DNA of 64,000 nt. It comes from Streptomyces sp. NBC_01275 (GTDB lineage: Bacteria; Actinomycetota; Actinomycetes; Streptomycetales; Streptomycetaceae). Where the stretch lies: NCBI RefSeq assembly GCF_026340655.1, contig NZ_JAPEOZ010000001.1:9796001-9860000 (forward strand), in the 5' to 3' direction. A program made the translations under genes and the position numbers. Of the stretch, positions 30,991-39,765 are shown in pieces. The notes under the pieces are model-generated. The model did no database searches, was not told the DNA's origin, and saw only the letters and a list, made by a program, of their open reading frames with translations. Every line of letters starts with the position of its first letter. Position 1 is the first letter of the stretch.

Positions 30991-31653
30991 CTAACCGGTG
31001 GCGGCCGTGTCGCCGCCGTGCCCCGGGACGGTGCCCTCCGGGCGGATCCGGATACCACGCATCAAGTTGGCGACCAGACGCACCGCGAACTCCTCGGTGA
31101 CGGGCAGGTTGGGCAGGAGAAGGCGGTGGTAGCAGGCGCCCCAGAGCTGGTCCACCAGGTCCTCGGGGTCGACGTCGGCCCGTAGCTGCCCGTGTTCCTG
31201 CGCCCGCTGTATCCGCTGGACCGCGAGCTCCCGCCGGGGGCCTGAGTAGCGCTCCAGGAAGGCGGCGCAGAGGTCGGGGTCGGTCTGGGCCTGGCCGATG
31301 AGCTCGGCGACGACCCGTCCGGCGGGGGTCTCGGTGAGCACCCGGACGAAGGCGCGGAGCTGCTCCGTCAGGTCGGCCTCGATGTCGCCGGTGTCGGGGA
31401 AGGCCAGCACGGACTCGACGGCGTGGAAGTAGCCGTCCAGGGCGAGCGCCCCCTTCGACGGCCACCACTTGTAGAGCGTCGTCTTGCTGACGCCCGCCCG
31501 GTCGGCGACCGCCTCGATGGTGAACGCGCCCATGCCCCGGTCGAGCAGCATCGCGCCGGCCGCGTCGAGGGCGTCGGCGCGCACCTCGTCCGCGGGCCGC
31601 CGCCCCCGGCCCCGCCGTGCCCGTGGGGTGTCGCGATCCGACCGTTCCTGCAT
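30991..31653 (-). CDS. TetR-family regulator
   Basis: Repressor of 220 aa. The N-terminal HTH reads GAFTIEAVADRAGVSKTTLYKWWPSKGAL (about residues 40-68), followed by a TetR_C-like ligand domain with LTETPAGRVVAELIGQAQTDPDLCAAFLERY. It is divergent from an SDR gene, and the 109-bp gap holds two near-identical operator-like sites, the standard arrangement of a TetR repressor controlling itself and its neighbour. ATG at 31653 has GGGAGGGCGGCGC upstream. Confidence 0.9.
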   Translation of the reverse strand: MQERSDRDTPRARRGRGRRPADEVRADALDAAGAMLLDRGMGAFTIEAVADRAGVSKTTLYKWWPSKGALALDGYFHAVESVLAFPDTGDIEADLTEQLRAFVRVLTETPAGRVVAELIGQAQTDPDLCAAFLERYSGPRRELAVQRIQRAQEHGQLRADVDPEDLVDQLWGACYHRLLLPNLPVTEEFAVRLVANLMRGIRIRPEGTVPGHGGDTAATG

Positions 31654-31695
31654 GCGCCGCCCTCCCGAGCATCGTCCGACCGGCCCACCCTGGCA

Positions 31696-31741
31696 TATGG
31701 ACGCTGCGTTCACCACATGATTATATGGACTTTACGTTCAT
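31696..31741. promoter_or_regulatory. twin operator sites in the TetR/SDR divergent promoter
   Basis: ATGGAC-N5-GTTCA(T/C) occurs twice: TATGGACGCTGCGTTCAC from 31696 and TATGGACTTTACGTTCAT from 31724. Each is an imperfect palindrome (ATGGAC against GTTCAT), and the copies are 28 bp apart. They overlap the region where the SDR promoter must lie. Confidence 0.7.
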
Positions 31742-31762
31742 AACTGAGAGGCAGGCAGGATC

Positions 31763-32497
31763 ATGTCCGACAGCACACGGGTCGCACTCGTCACCGGCGC
31801 TTCCGGGGGCATCGGCCGAGCCGTCGCGCAGCGGCTCGCCGCCGACGGCATGGCGGTCGGCGTCCACTACGCGGGCAACAAGGCGGCCGCGGACGAGACC
31901 GTCGCCGCCATCGAGGCGGGCCGCGGCAGGGCGCTCGCGGTCACCGGCGACGTCGCCGACGAAAGGGCCATGGCCGAGGCGTTCGACGCCGTGGAGCGGG
32001 CCTTCGGCGGGCTCGACGTCGTGGTGCACACCGCGGGAGTCATGACCCTGGGGCCGGTCGCCGACTTCGACCTGGACGCGTTCGACCGGATGATGCGCAC
32101 CAACGTCCGCGGCGCCTTCGTGGTCGCCCAGCAGGCGGCCCGCCGGGTCCGCGGCGGCGGCGCCGTCGTCACCTTCTCCACCTCGGTGACCCGGCTGGCC
32201 TTCCCCGGCTACGCCTCGTACGCGGCGAGCAAGGGCGCCGTCGAGGCGATGACGCTGGTGCTCGCGCGGGAGCTGCGCGGCCGCGACGTCACCGTCAACG
32301 CCGTCGCGCCCGGGCCCACCGCCACCCCGCTCTTCCTGGAGGGAAAGGACCAGGAGACGATCGACCGCCTCGCCGCGCAACCCCCGCTGGAGCGCCTCGG
32401 CACCCCGGAGGACATCGCGGAGACCGTGGCCTTCCTCGCCGGACCGGGCCGATGGGTCAACGGGCAGGTCCTCTTCGCCAACGGCGGGATCGCCTGA
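31763..32497 (+). CDS. short-chain dehydrogenase/reductase
   Basis: Classical SDR of 244 aa. The cofactor loop is VTGASGGIGRAV (residues 10-21), NNAG is replaced by HTAG in VVVHTAGV, the catalytic Ser is in FSTSVTRLAFPGYASYAASKGA with Tyr and Lys (YxxxK as YAASK), and the C-terminal substrate loop follows PGPTATPLF. It probably uses NADPH, given the positively charged context, but this is uncertain. Regulation by the divergent TetR protein is likely. Substrate unknown; it resembles 3-oxoacyl-reductase-like SDRs. Confidence 0.9.
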   Translation: MSDSTRVALVTGASGGIGRAVAQRLAADGMAVGVHYAGNKAAADETVAAIEAGRGRALAVTGDVADERAMAEAFDAVERAFGGLDVVVHTAGVMTLGPVADFDLDAFDRMMRTNVRGAFVVAQQAARRVRGGGAVVTFSTSVTRLAFPGYASYAASKGAVEAMTLVLARELRGRDVTVNAVAPGPTATPLFLEGKDQETIDRLAAQPPLERLGTPEDIAETVAFLAGPGRWVNGQVLFANGGIA

Positions 32498-32716
32498 GGC
32501 GGCGGGTGGACCGTGGGGGTGTGATGTCCGCTCTGTGGTCACCCACCCCGGGCCGCGTCGGGGACAATGCGATGATGTCGACGCCAACGGTTCGTTGTCG
32601 GGCCGTCAGGCGACGTCACGGAAGCCCCCGTTCGGCCCGTCGGATCGGCGGCCGCGCCCGAAGCAAGTCCCGCCGCGTCGGCCAGCCCGACCGTCCACGA
32701 AAGCAGAGCCACCTCG

Positions 32717-32893
32717 GTGACCCCCGTCTTCGACGACACTCCGATCTACCACCGCCTCATCATCGAACGAGGTGACGTGCCCGCCCAGGTGCGCGGCGAG
32801 GCCGAACGCATCCAGCGAGACCTCGACCGCGTCATGAGAGCCCCCTCCTCCTTCACGCCCGGTCTGCCCGCGCCGCGGGGATTCTTCTCCTGA
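32717..32893 (+). CDS. small conserved hypothetical protein
   Basis: Protein of 58 aa starting with GTG: VTPVFDDTPIYHRLIIERGD, then VPAQVRGEAERIQRDLDRVM and a Pro-rich tail. This short D-TPIY-LI-ERGDVPAQVR pattern recurs in small Streptomyces proteins, so I take it as real although it lacks a strong ribosome site. Function unknown. The stop codon lies in an 8-bp tandem repeat. Confidence 0.6.
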   Translation: MTPVFDDTPIYHRLIIERGDVPAQVRGEAERIQRDLDRVMRAPSSFTPGLPAPRGFFS

Positions 32894-32918
32894 GCTCCTG
32901 AGCTCCTGAGCTCCTGAG
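32887..32918. repeat. 8-bp tandem repeat CTCCTGAG, four copies
   Basis: CTCCTGAG is repeated four times without change across the stop codon of the small upstream gene, then degenerates into TCCTGA-type copies to about 32955. This looks like replication slippage. Confidence 0.8.
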
Positions 32919-33075
32919 GCCTTGTCGAGTCCCTGAAATCCTGAGGTTCTGAGGTCGCCCGACGTGTCGGGACGCCCGTCGGGAGCCCCGAAACGGTGCA
33001 GGTCGCGGCGCAGGTATCGTGGGCGCGCGCGCCGATGCCGGCCGGGCATGGTCCAGGGACGACCCGAGGAGAATC

Positions 33076-34314
33076 GTGAGCGAGGGCGAAGTCGCCACCG
33101 TGCCACGTCCGTTGCTGCTGCCCGATGGGCGGCCGGCGATGCGGGCCTGGACGCTCGACCCCCGTAGGCGGCATCTCAACCACGGCTCCTTCGGAGCGGT
33201 TCCGCGGGTGGCGCAGGAGCGGCAGAACGCGCTGCGGGCCGAGATGGAGCGCGCTCCGGTCGCGTGGTTCTCGACGCTGCCCGAGAGGATCGCCGCCGCC
33301 CGGGCCCCGATCGCCGACCACCTGCGGGTCGACGCGAACGACCTGGCCCTCGTCCCGAACGCCAGCGCCGGCGTCAGCGTCGTCCTCGCCGCGCTCGCCG
33401 CACGGCCGGGCGGGGACATCGTGGTCACCGACCACGGCTACGGCGCCGTCACGATGGGCGCGCAGCGGCTCGCCCGCCGCTGGGGGAGCCGGGTCCGCAC
33501 GGCCCGGGTACCGCTGGCGGCCGACGCCGAGCAGGCCTACGAGGCGGTGACGGCCGAGATGGACGACGACGTCGCGCTCATCGTCCTGGACCAGATCACC
33601 TCGGCGACGGCCCGTCGGATGCCGGTCGAACGCGTGGGCGCCGAAGCCGCACGGCGCGGGATCGCCTTCCTCGTCGACGGCGCACACGCCCCCGGACTCC
33701 TCGCCGCGCCCCTGGAAGGCCTGGTCTGCGACGCCTGGGTCGGGAACCTGCACAAGTGGGGGTGCGCCCCGCGCGGCTCCGCGACGCTCGTCGCCCGGGG
33801 CCCGCTGCGGGAGGACCTCCACCCGCTGATCGACTCCTGGGGAGCGGAGGAGCCCTTCCCGGACCGCTTCGACCACCAGGGCACCCTCGACGCCACGGGC
33901 TGCCTGGCCGCGCCCGCGGCACTGGAGTTCGTCGAGGACGCCTGGGGATGGGACGCCGCTCGCCGGTACATGGACGAACTGGCGGAGTACGGCGCCCGCG
34001 TCGTCGCCGCCGCCTTCGCCCGGGCCGGTACCCCGGCCGAGCCCGTGGACGTCGGGACGCCCGTGCCCGGCATGCGCCTGGTCCGCCTGCCCCGGGGCCT
34101 CGGCGCGACCCGGATCGACGCCGACGCCCTACGCGACCGTGCGACCGTCGAACTGGGGGTGGAGGCCTCCTTCACCAGCTTCGCCGGCCTCGGCTACCTG
34201 AGGCTGTCCGCCCACGTCTACAACACCCCTTCCGACTACGAGTACTTCGCGGAGCACTGCGTGCCCGTCGTCGAGAAGTGGGCGCGCGAGGCGCGTGCCG
34301 CGCAGGTCGCGTGA
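33076..34314 (+). CDS. PLP-dependent aminotransferase class V family protein (isopenicillin-N-epimerase-like)
   Basis: PLP enzyme of 412 aa. The family features are LNHGSFGAVPRVAQERQN near the start, VPNASAGVSVVLAAL for cofactor contacts, DQITSATARRMPVE, VDGAHAPGL with the Asp that binds the pyridine nitrogen, and the Schiff-base Lys in GNLHKWGCAPRGSA. The pattern, especially DGAHAPGxL and HKW, is that of the isopenicillin-N-epimerase/selenocysteine-lyase-like group. No beta-lactam genes are nearby, so the substrate is unknown. GTG at 33076 follows CGAGGAGAATC. Confidence 0.88.
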   Translation: MSEGEVATVPRPLLLPDGRPAMRAWTLDPRRRHLNHGSFGAVPRVAQERQNALRAEMERAPVAWFSTLPERIAAARAPIADHLRVDANDLALVPNASAGVSVVLAALAARPGGDIVVTDHGYGAVTMGAQRLARRWGSRVRTARVPLAADAEQAYEAVTAEMDDDVALIVLDQITSATARRMPVERVGAEAARRGIAFLVDGAHAPGLLAAPLEGLVCDAWVGNLHKWGCAPRGSATLVARGPLREDLHPLIDSWGAEEPFPDRFDHQGTLDATGCLAAPAALEFVEDAWGWDAARRYMDELAEYGARVVAAAFARAGTPAEPVDVGTPVPGMRLVRLPRGLGATRIDADALRDRATVELGVEASFTSFAGLGYLRLSAHVYNTPSDYEYFAEHCVPVVEKWAREARAAQVA

Positions 34315-34351
34315 AGCGAGCGGAGCCTGTCGGCCGCTCACCCGCCGACGG

Positions 34352-35524
34352 CTAGGGCGATCCCGTCGCCGCGCCGACGCCGATGTGCAGCACCGCGTCA
34401 GCGGTGTCGAGGGTCTCCCGGTCGAGCGGGAAGTAACCCTGTCGCGGAGTGGTGTCGGTGCGCGTGTCTGCGGGAGCGATCGCGGTGGCCGCGGTCAGGC
34501 TCCAGGCGCCGGCGGTACGACGCTGTAGGCATCCCTCGTAGGTGTGCGGCTCTGGCTCCTGGAGCCCCAGGGCCTCGCTGCGGCCCAGGCTGCCGGCGAC
34601 GAAGCCGTACCGCTCGCCCAGCAGAGACGCCACGATGGCGCCGGCGCCGAACCAGTCGAGGTCCAGGTCCGCCATGCGGATGGTGCTCAGCTGTCGCCGG
34701 AGGTGGAGGTTGTGGGCGAAGACCAGAGTCGGGCCCCGCAGCGCCTCGATGCCTCGGACGTCGAGGAGGTTCTGGGCCATGAGCGCGTCCCGGGTGGCGG
34801 CCAGACCGGATATCCGCGCACTCTGATCATCGAGGGGCCGTGCCGACTGCCGGTGATAGCGCAGCAGGCCGAGACCGGCGGTGAGGTGTGTCCTGGCGCG
34901 CAGCCACTCGGCGTGCGAGGTCGCCGCGATCAGCTTCGGCGCGCGTGCGTGCAGCGAGGTGAGCATGTCGTCGGCGATCGACCGCAGCCGCTCGGCCCCG
35001 GCCGTCGCGCCGACCGACCGGGCGGGGTCCATGACCGCCTCCGTACGGCTCCACCGTTCGTCGTCGCCGAGGAGGTTCGCGAGGTCGAGGTCGAGGCCGG
35101 GGTCGAGGTCGAAGTCCAGATAGGCGCGGGCGTGTTCGAGGTAGCGGCGCGGGCTGGGTGCGCTGGTCGTCTCCATCGGGGCGTCGAAGCCGTGGAAGGC
35201 CAGTCGCTCCTGTGCGGGGCGGCCCTCGTTGTACGCGCGCATCCAGGCGACCAGTCGCCGGTTGGCGTGCAGCTCTCCGAAGCCGTGCGAGAAGCCTTCG
35301 CTCATCGCCGTGTCGAGGGTGCCCGCCTCCCCCTGGACGAAGTCGTTCACGGCGAGCGCGGCCACGCGGTCGGTCTCCAGGGCGATGGACCGGAAGCCGA
35401 GGTCGACCAGCTGGACGAACAGTTCGTTGCGGACCGACCCGAAGGCCGGTTCCTGGTGGGTCGGCTCGCCGAGCGCCAGCAGGTCGCATGACGGAGTCAC
35501 GAAGTCTCGTATGTCCTGAGTCAT
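34352..35524 (-). CDS. erythromycin esterase family protein
   Basis: Protein of 390 aa of the erythromycin esterase (EreA/EreB-like) family. Family motifs are LLALGEPTHQEPAF (GExxH) near the start, SIALETDR, GFSHGFGELHANRRLVAWMR, FHGFDAPM and TLVFAHNLHLRRQ, with His and Glu residues in the positions expected for the active site. True members hydrolyse the macrolide lactone, but most homologues in Streptomyces act on unknown substrates. It is divergent from a double-MerR regulator, with an inverted repeat in the shared promoter, so it is probably induced by that protein's ligand. Resistance function is not shown. Confidence 0.88.
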   Translation of the reverse strand: MTQDIRDFVTPSCDLLALGEPTHQEPAFGSVRNELFVQLVDLGFRSIALETDRVAALAVNDFVQGEAGTLDTAMSEGFSHGFGELHANRRLVAWMRAYNEGRPAQERLAFHGFDAPMETTSAPSPRRYLEHARAYLDFDLDPGLDLDLANLLGDDERWSRTEAVMDPARSVGATAGAERLRSIADDMLTSLHARAPKLIAATSHAEWLRARTHLTAGLGLLRYHRQSARPLDDQSARISGLAATRDALMAQNLLDVRGIEALRGPTLVFAHNLHLRRQLSTIRMADLDLDWFGAGAIVASLLGERYGFVAGSLGRSEALGLQEPEPHTYEGCLQRRTAGAWSLTAATAIAPADTRTDTTPRQGYFPLDRETLDTADAVLHIGVGAATGSP

Positions 35525-35551
35525 GTGTCACAAGCGTATCCTTGAAAGCTC

Positions 35552-35584
35552 GGTTGAGGCTTCTGGAGCCTTCACCGCTCAACC
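35552..35584. promoter_or_regulatory. MerR-type operator between the esterase and MerR genes
   Basis: GGTTGAG and CTCAACC form a perfect 7-bp inverted repeat separated by 19 bp. It lies in the 90-bp divergent gap, 27 bp before the esterase start. MerR proteins bind long spacers of this type and remodel the promoter. Confidence 0.6.
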
Positions 35585-35614
35585 GTCCTTCGAAGTCTCA
35601 AACCGGGGATCACC

Positions 35615-36343
35615 TTGCGGCCGACCGACCTCGCGCGTGAGCACGGCATCTCGACCCAGGCGGTCCGCAACTACGAGCGGGACGGGTTCATCCCGCCCGC
35701 CGAACGCAGCCGTAGCGGCTACCGGATCTACACCGAGGTGCATGCGGCGGCGCTCCGCGCCTACCTCTCCCTCGTCCCGGCGTACGGGTACCCGGTCGCC
35801 GGCCGGATCATGACCGCACTCCACGCGGCCGGACTCGACGACGCCTTGGCGGCCATCGACCGCGGCCACAGCCAGCTGCTCCGGGACAGGGACACCCTCG
35901 ACGCGGTGCGGAAGGCGATAGGCCATCTGACGGCGGAGTCCGAGACCGTTCCGGACCGGTCGACCGCCCCCGGCCCAGACCCCGACACCCGTACCCCCTC
36001 CCGTACCATCGGCGAACTCGCGCACCAGTTGCAGGTCACCCCGGCGACCCTGCGCACCTGGGAAGGCGTAGGCATCCTCGCGCCCGCACGCGACCCGGTC
36101 ACCGGATACCGCGTCTTCCGCGCGGGCGACATCCGGGACGCCGAACTCGCGCACCTCCTCAGGCGCGGGGGCTATCCCCTGGACCACATCTCCACGGTGG
36201 TCCAGCAGATCCGAACGGCCGGCGGCGCCGACACACTGGCGAGCGCCCTGGACGGCTGGCAACGCAAGCTGACCGCGCAGGGTCTCGCCATGCTCGACGC
36301 GGCCACGCGGCTCAGCCGCTATCTGAGCCTGCTCGACCTCTGA
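35615..36343 (+). CDS. double-MerR transcriptional regulator (TioE-like)
   Basis: Regulator of 242 aa with two complete MerR-type winged-helix units in one chain. The first is TDLAREHGISTQAVRNYERDGFIPPAERSRSGYRIY (about 3-38), the second RTIGELAHQLQVTPATLRTWEGVGILAPARDPVTGYRVF (about 128-166). Each is followed by a helical region. Fused MerR domains occur in TioE-type regulators. The gene begins with TTG at 35615 and is divergent from the esterase gene. Ligand unknown, perhaps the substrate of that esterase. A duplicated GAGCCTGCTCGACCTCT straddles the stop. Confidence 0.87.
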   Translation: MRPTDLAREHGISTQAVRNYERDGFIPPAERSRSGYRIYTEVHAAALRAYLSLVPAYGYPVAGRIMTALHAAGLDDALAAIDRGHSQLLRDRDTLDAVRKAIGHLTAESETVPDRSTAPGPDPDTRTPSRTIGELAHQLQVTPATLRTWEGVGILAPARDPVTGYRVFRAGDIRDAELAHLLRRGGYPLDHISTVVQQIRTAGGADTLASALDGWQRKLTAQGLAMLDAATRLSRYLSLLDL

Positions 36344-36403
36344 GCCTGCTCGACCTCTGATCCTGCGCGACTTCCAGCCTGCGCGACTTCTGAGCCGGCC
36401 GGC

Positions 36404-37048
36404 TCACGGGCAGTCGTACGTGAAGTCGACCTTCGCCGTCGCCGAGCCCGGAGACAGCACGCGCAGCTCCGCGCCGGCCGCGTAGTGGCCGTGCCCCTGG
36501 AAGGTCCACAGCAGATGCACCCGCACCTGATGGCGGCCCCGGGCGACGGTCGTGTGGTGTACGGCGGATGAGGTGCCGTCGTTGCGGATCCAGCGGTAGG
36601 AGAGCTCCCCGTGGCCGTCGGTGCGGACCACGCCGACGACGTCCGCGGTTCCGTCGCATCCGGTGCTGGGCCGGACGGTCGTCACCGTGACGTCGCGGAG
36701 GGAGAGGGACGGCGGGGAGTGCTGGCGCCAGAACAGGAACACGAGGGCCGCGATCAGCACGAGCGCGGGGAGCGTGTGCCGGCGCAGTCGGCGGTTGGGA
36801 AGGGCCGGGAGGGGAGCGGCCGCGGCGAGCGTTCTGCTCGTGCCGTGCGACAGGGCGGCGGTGACTCCCGGGCCGAAGCGCAGGACCGCCGTGTCGGGAC
36901 GGGGGAGCGCCATCGTGGCGTCGGAGTCGTCGACCTTCGTCGTGTCGTCGTCGGGGCGCTGAACCCAGTGGCTGCCCAGCACGGTGGCGCTGTAGTCGTA
37001 CTCGGCGCCGGTGGCGGGTGCGGGCCTGCGGTCGCGGGGCGTGGTCAT
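36404..37048 (-). CDS. single-pass membrane protein co-expressed with the Ser/Thr kinase
   Basis: Protein of 214 aa. The N-terminal half is disordered and cytoplasmic with Asp/Thr-rich DDDTTKVDDSDATM, possible phosphorylation sites. A membrane helix follows (LPALVLIAALVFLFW, about 93-107), then an external domain with two Cys (TGCDGTADVV, TYDCP at the end). The external part resembles the end of the adjacent kinase (VTVT, a TFQGxGxY element, late Cys), suggesting shared ancestry. ATG at 37048 overlaps the kinase stop by 4 bp, so translation is coupled and it may be a substrate or partner of the kinase. Confidence 0.7.
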   Translation of the reverse strand: MTTPRDRRPAPATGAEYDYSATVLGSHWVQRPDDDTTKVDDSDATMALPRPDTAVLRFGPGVTAALSHGTSRTLAAAAPLPALPNRRLRRHTLPALVLIAALVFLFWRQHSPPSLSLRDVTVTTVRPSTGCDGTADVVGVVRTDGHGELSYRWIRNDGTSSAVHHTTVARGRHQVRVHLLWTFQGHGHYAAGAELRVLSPGSATAKVDFTYDCP

Positions 37049-38703
37049 CGGAGCTCGCATCGCCGGGTCAGGAGCTGCTCGGACGCGCCGCCGTCGGCGG
37101 AGGCGGGGCTGGTGGCGGCCCGCACGGTCCAGTAGCAGCCGTTTCCCTGGAAGGTGTGATCGACGGTGAGCGTGTACTGCGTGGCACCGCTGCGCCGATA
37201 CGTCACCGGCGCGCCGTCCGCGCTCCCCGCGCCCGCGCCGGCGTCCGCCGTGGACCAGTCGACGGTGACGGTGATCGGGCCGGTGCCGTCCGCGGTGACC
37301 GTGATGGTCGCGGTGGCCGTCGCGGCGCCCGTCTGCCGGAAGCCGGTCACCGTGACGTCCTTGACGGCGGGAGGGGACGGCGGCGGCGAGGCGCTCGTCG
37401 TCGGGCTGGGGGAGCCGGGAGGCGTGGGGGCGTCGCTCGTCGTGCTCGCCCCGGGGGTCGGCGGCGACGCCGGGGGAGCGACCGGCGTCGACGGGGACGC
37501 GGAGGGGTCGGCTGGGGAGGGCGACAGCGAGGTGGTGGAGGGCGTGGAGGACGTCGTGGCCGACGGCACGGGAGCCGACGTGGTCGACGGGAGGGGGTCG
37601 GTGGCGGAGAGCGGGGCCGCGCTGGTGGTGGCCAGGGCCTGCGCCGCCGGGCCGGAGTCCCCGCCGCCGCCCGGACCGGCGCCCTGGCTCAGCAGGATCG
37701 CCAGGAGTGCGGCGGCCGCCGCCACGGCGGCTCCCGGCCAGGTCGGCCGCCATGTGTGCAGCCGGCCCCCGGCGGATTCGCGGCCGAGCACGGTGCGAGC
37801 CGTGTCGGTCGTCGTCCGTGGCGTCAGACGGCCGGCGGGGGAGAGGAAGAGCAGCAGCGCGACGAGGGCGGCCAGCCGGGCACGCCCGCGCTCCTCCCAG
37901 TCGCCCCCGTAGTGCGCGACGGCGGCCCGCTCCAGGTCCGTCACGAACGCCGCCGCGTCCGCCGGCCGCCCCGCCGCCGTCTTGGCCAGCCCCCGGCGCA
38001 CCAGCTCGCGCACGCCCTCGGGCACCTCCGCCACGGGAACGGGCTCCTCGACGTGCTGGAACGCCAACGCGGCGAGGTTGTCGCCCGAGTAGGGCTTACG
38101 GCCCGTCAGGCACTCGAAGAACGTGGCCGTGGCCGCGTACACGTCCCCGGCGGGCGAGGCCGGCGCCCCCGTCCACTGCTCCGGGGCCATATAGGCCGGC
38201 GTCCCGGCCACACCGGCACTGATCCCCGCGTCCACCGCGATGCCGAAGTCGACGAGCTTGGACACGCCCTCCGAGGCGACCAGGACGTTCTCCGGCTTGT
38301 AGTCGCGGTGCACCACACCGGCCCGGTGCGCGTCGGCCAGACCGAGCAGCGAACCCTTGAGCACCGCCAGCGCGGACTCGGGCGACAGCGGGCCCTGCCG
38401 GGAGAGCAGGGTCCGCAGCGAGACGCCGTCCACCAGCTCCATCACGATGGCCGCGCCGTCCGCCGCCTCCACGTACTCGTAGAAACCGGCCACGTACGGG
38501 CTCTGCAGCCCGCCGAGCAGCTCCGCCTCCGCGCGGAAGCCGCGCACGAAGCCGGGCCGTGCCCGCAGCGACTCGCTGAGGTACTTGACGGCCACCGGCA
38601 GACCGGTCTGCTCGTGCACGGCGAGCACCACTCGTCCGCTGGCCCCGGAGCCCAGCTCGAGCGACTCGGTGTACCCCGGTACCGCCCATGTGTTCATCGC
38701 CAT
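37045..38703 (-). CDS. transmembrane serine/threonine protein kinase
   Basis: Hanks-type kinase of 552 aa. The kinase domain (about 8-270) has GSGASGRVV, catalytic Lys in VAVKYL, HRDYKPENVLV, DFG in LVDFGIA and GTPAYMAPEQW. A membrane helix follows at about 335-350 (AAVAAAAALLAILLS). The outside part has a long Pro/Ser/Thr linker (about 370-460) and a C-terminal domain with VTVTGFRQTGAATATATITVT and two late Cys. That linker-domain layout suggests sensing at the cell wall. It overlaps the downstream membrane protein gene by 4 bp. Confidence 0.92.
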   Translation of the reverse strand: MAMNTWAVPGYTESLELGSGASGRVVLAVHEQTGLPVAVKYLSESLRARPGFVRGFRAEAELLGGLQSPYVAGFYEYVEAADGAAIVMELVDGVSLRTLLSRQGPLSPESALAVLKGSLLGLADAHRAGVVHRDYKPENVLVASEGVSKLVDFGIAVDAGISAGVAGTPAYMAPEQWTGAPASPAGDVYAATATFFECLTGRKPYSGDNLAALAFQHVEEPVPVAEVPEGVRELVRRGLAKTAAGRPADAAAFVTDLERAAVAHYGGDWEERGRARLAALVALLLFLSPAGRLTPRTTTDTARTVLGRESAGGRLHTWRPTWPGAAVAAAAALLAILLSQGAGPGGGGDSGPAAQALATTSAAPLSATDPLPSTTSAPVPSATTSSTPSTTSLSPSPADPSASPSTPVAPPASPPTPGASTTSDAPTPPGSPSPTTSASPPPSPPAVKDVTVTGFRQTGAATATATITVTADGTGPITVTVDWSTADAGAGAGSADGAPVTYRRSGATQYTLTVDHTFQGNGCYWTVRAATSPASADGGASEQLLTRRCELR

Positions 38704-38883
38704 CCCCCTGCCCCGACGCGCCCGCGCCTGCGTGGCCCAGGTGCGTCGGGCCACGGCACCAGAGACACGATTCCGGCCACCGTGGTTGCAGGGGCGCACA
38801 AATCGGTCGTACAGCGCTCGTATCCCGGCCGTCCCGGTCGTTCCTCCATACTGAGCGCACGCGTCTCGGGAGGGGGCCCGCCG

Positions 38884-39640
38884 ATGCCTGTCCCAGTGTT
38901 GCGGAGCATCGACGGAAGGCGGTTCAAGCACGGCGTCTACGGCGTCGTCGGCGGTCTGCTGCTCCTCGCCGGCTGCGAGGACTCCCGGGGAAGCCCGCCT
39001 CCGCCGCCGACCGGGCCGTCCGCCGTCACCGCGTGCACGACGACCTCGGGCGATCTGATCGCCGACGTGAACGACGACGGCGATCCGGACCGCGTCTCCG
39101 ACCCGTCGCACGGCGGCGCGCAGCTGACCATCGCCTTCAGCGTCGGCACGCCCCGGGAAACCGTCGCAGGGGTGCGCGCGTTGGCCGACCGCACCGGGGC
39201 CCGCCAGCAGTACGTCAGGGCCGCCGTGGCCGACCTCGACGGTGACGGACGGACCGACCTGGTCGTCGTCGCCGGGGAGCGACAGGCGGGCGACGACCCG
39301 ATCGCCCCCCCGGGTGACCGAGCTGAGGCTTGGGCCCTTCTCCGACACGGGCCGCGGGCAGAAGACCGTCCAGCCCCAGGTCCAGGCCACGAGGGACATA
39401 GCCGTCGCCGACTACGACCACGACCGCCTCCCCGACCTGGCGACGTACGCGTACATCGGCGACGGCGTGTACGCGACGCTGGCGCACCTCGGCGACCGGG
39501 CGGCGGGTCTGGTGCCCGACACCGGGCGGCGGTACGCCGTGGAGGAACCGGGGACGGGACACTACTCCCCGGTCGAACTCCCCAACGCCGGACTGACCCC
39601 CTTCTACCCGCCCTGCGCGGGAGACGACGAGGGCGGCTGA
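38884..39640 (+). pseudogene. frameshifted FG-GAP lipoprotein gene
   Basis: The reading frame starts at ATG 38884 with a lipoprotein signal (YGVVGGLLLLAGC, Cys at about 23) and continues with calcium-loop-like repeats DVNDDGDPD and DLDGDGRTD. At a run of seven C (39305-39311) the similarity moves to another frame, where VTELRLGPFSDTG and DYDHDRLPD continue to a stop at 39640. Removing one C gives an open frame of 251 codons. Either a sequence error or a genuine frameshift is possible. Intact homologues would be surface lipoproteins with beta-propeller FG-GAP repeats. It is divergent from the kinase gene. Confidence 0.7.
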
Positions 39641-39765
39641 CGCCCGCGCAGCGCCCCGGGACACCGCTGCGTCCTGCGGCCGTCTGGAGCAGCACGAGAA
39701 GTTCTCCGCGCCGAACGAGGTGAAGCTGGACGCCCAGCCCCGCCCGTACCGCCCCGGGAGAACCG

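Noticed and set aside
33076..34314. Beta-lactam (isopenicillin N) biosynthesis gene
   Set aside because: The fold matches the epimerase group, but no ACV synthetase or isopenicillin N synthase gene is in the window.
34352..35524. Macrolide resistance gene
   Set aside because: The family includes macrolide esterases, but most Streptomyces members are of unknown substrate, so resistance is not claimed.
36404..37753. A 449-residue frame that extends the small membrane protein upstream into the kinase gene
   Set aside because: The extra N-terminal half is low-complexity shadow of the kinase coding sequence; ATG 37048 with a 4-bp overlap fits.
37018..39723. A 901-residue frame on the plus strand
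   Set aside because: Most of it is antisense to the kinase; only the last part contains the real lipoprotein start at 38884.
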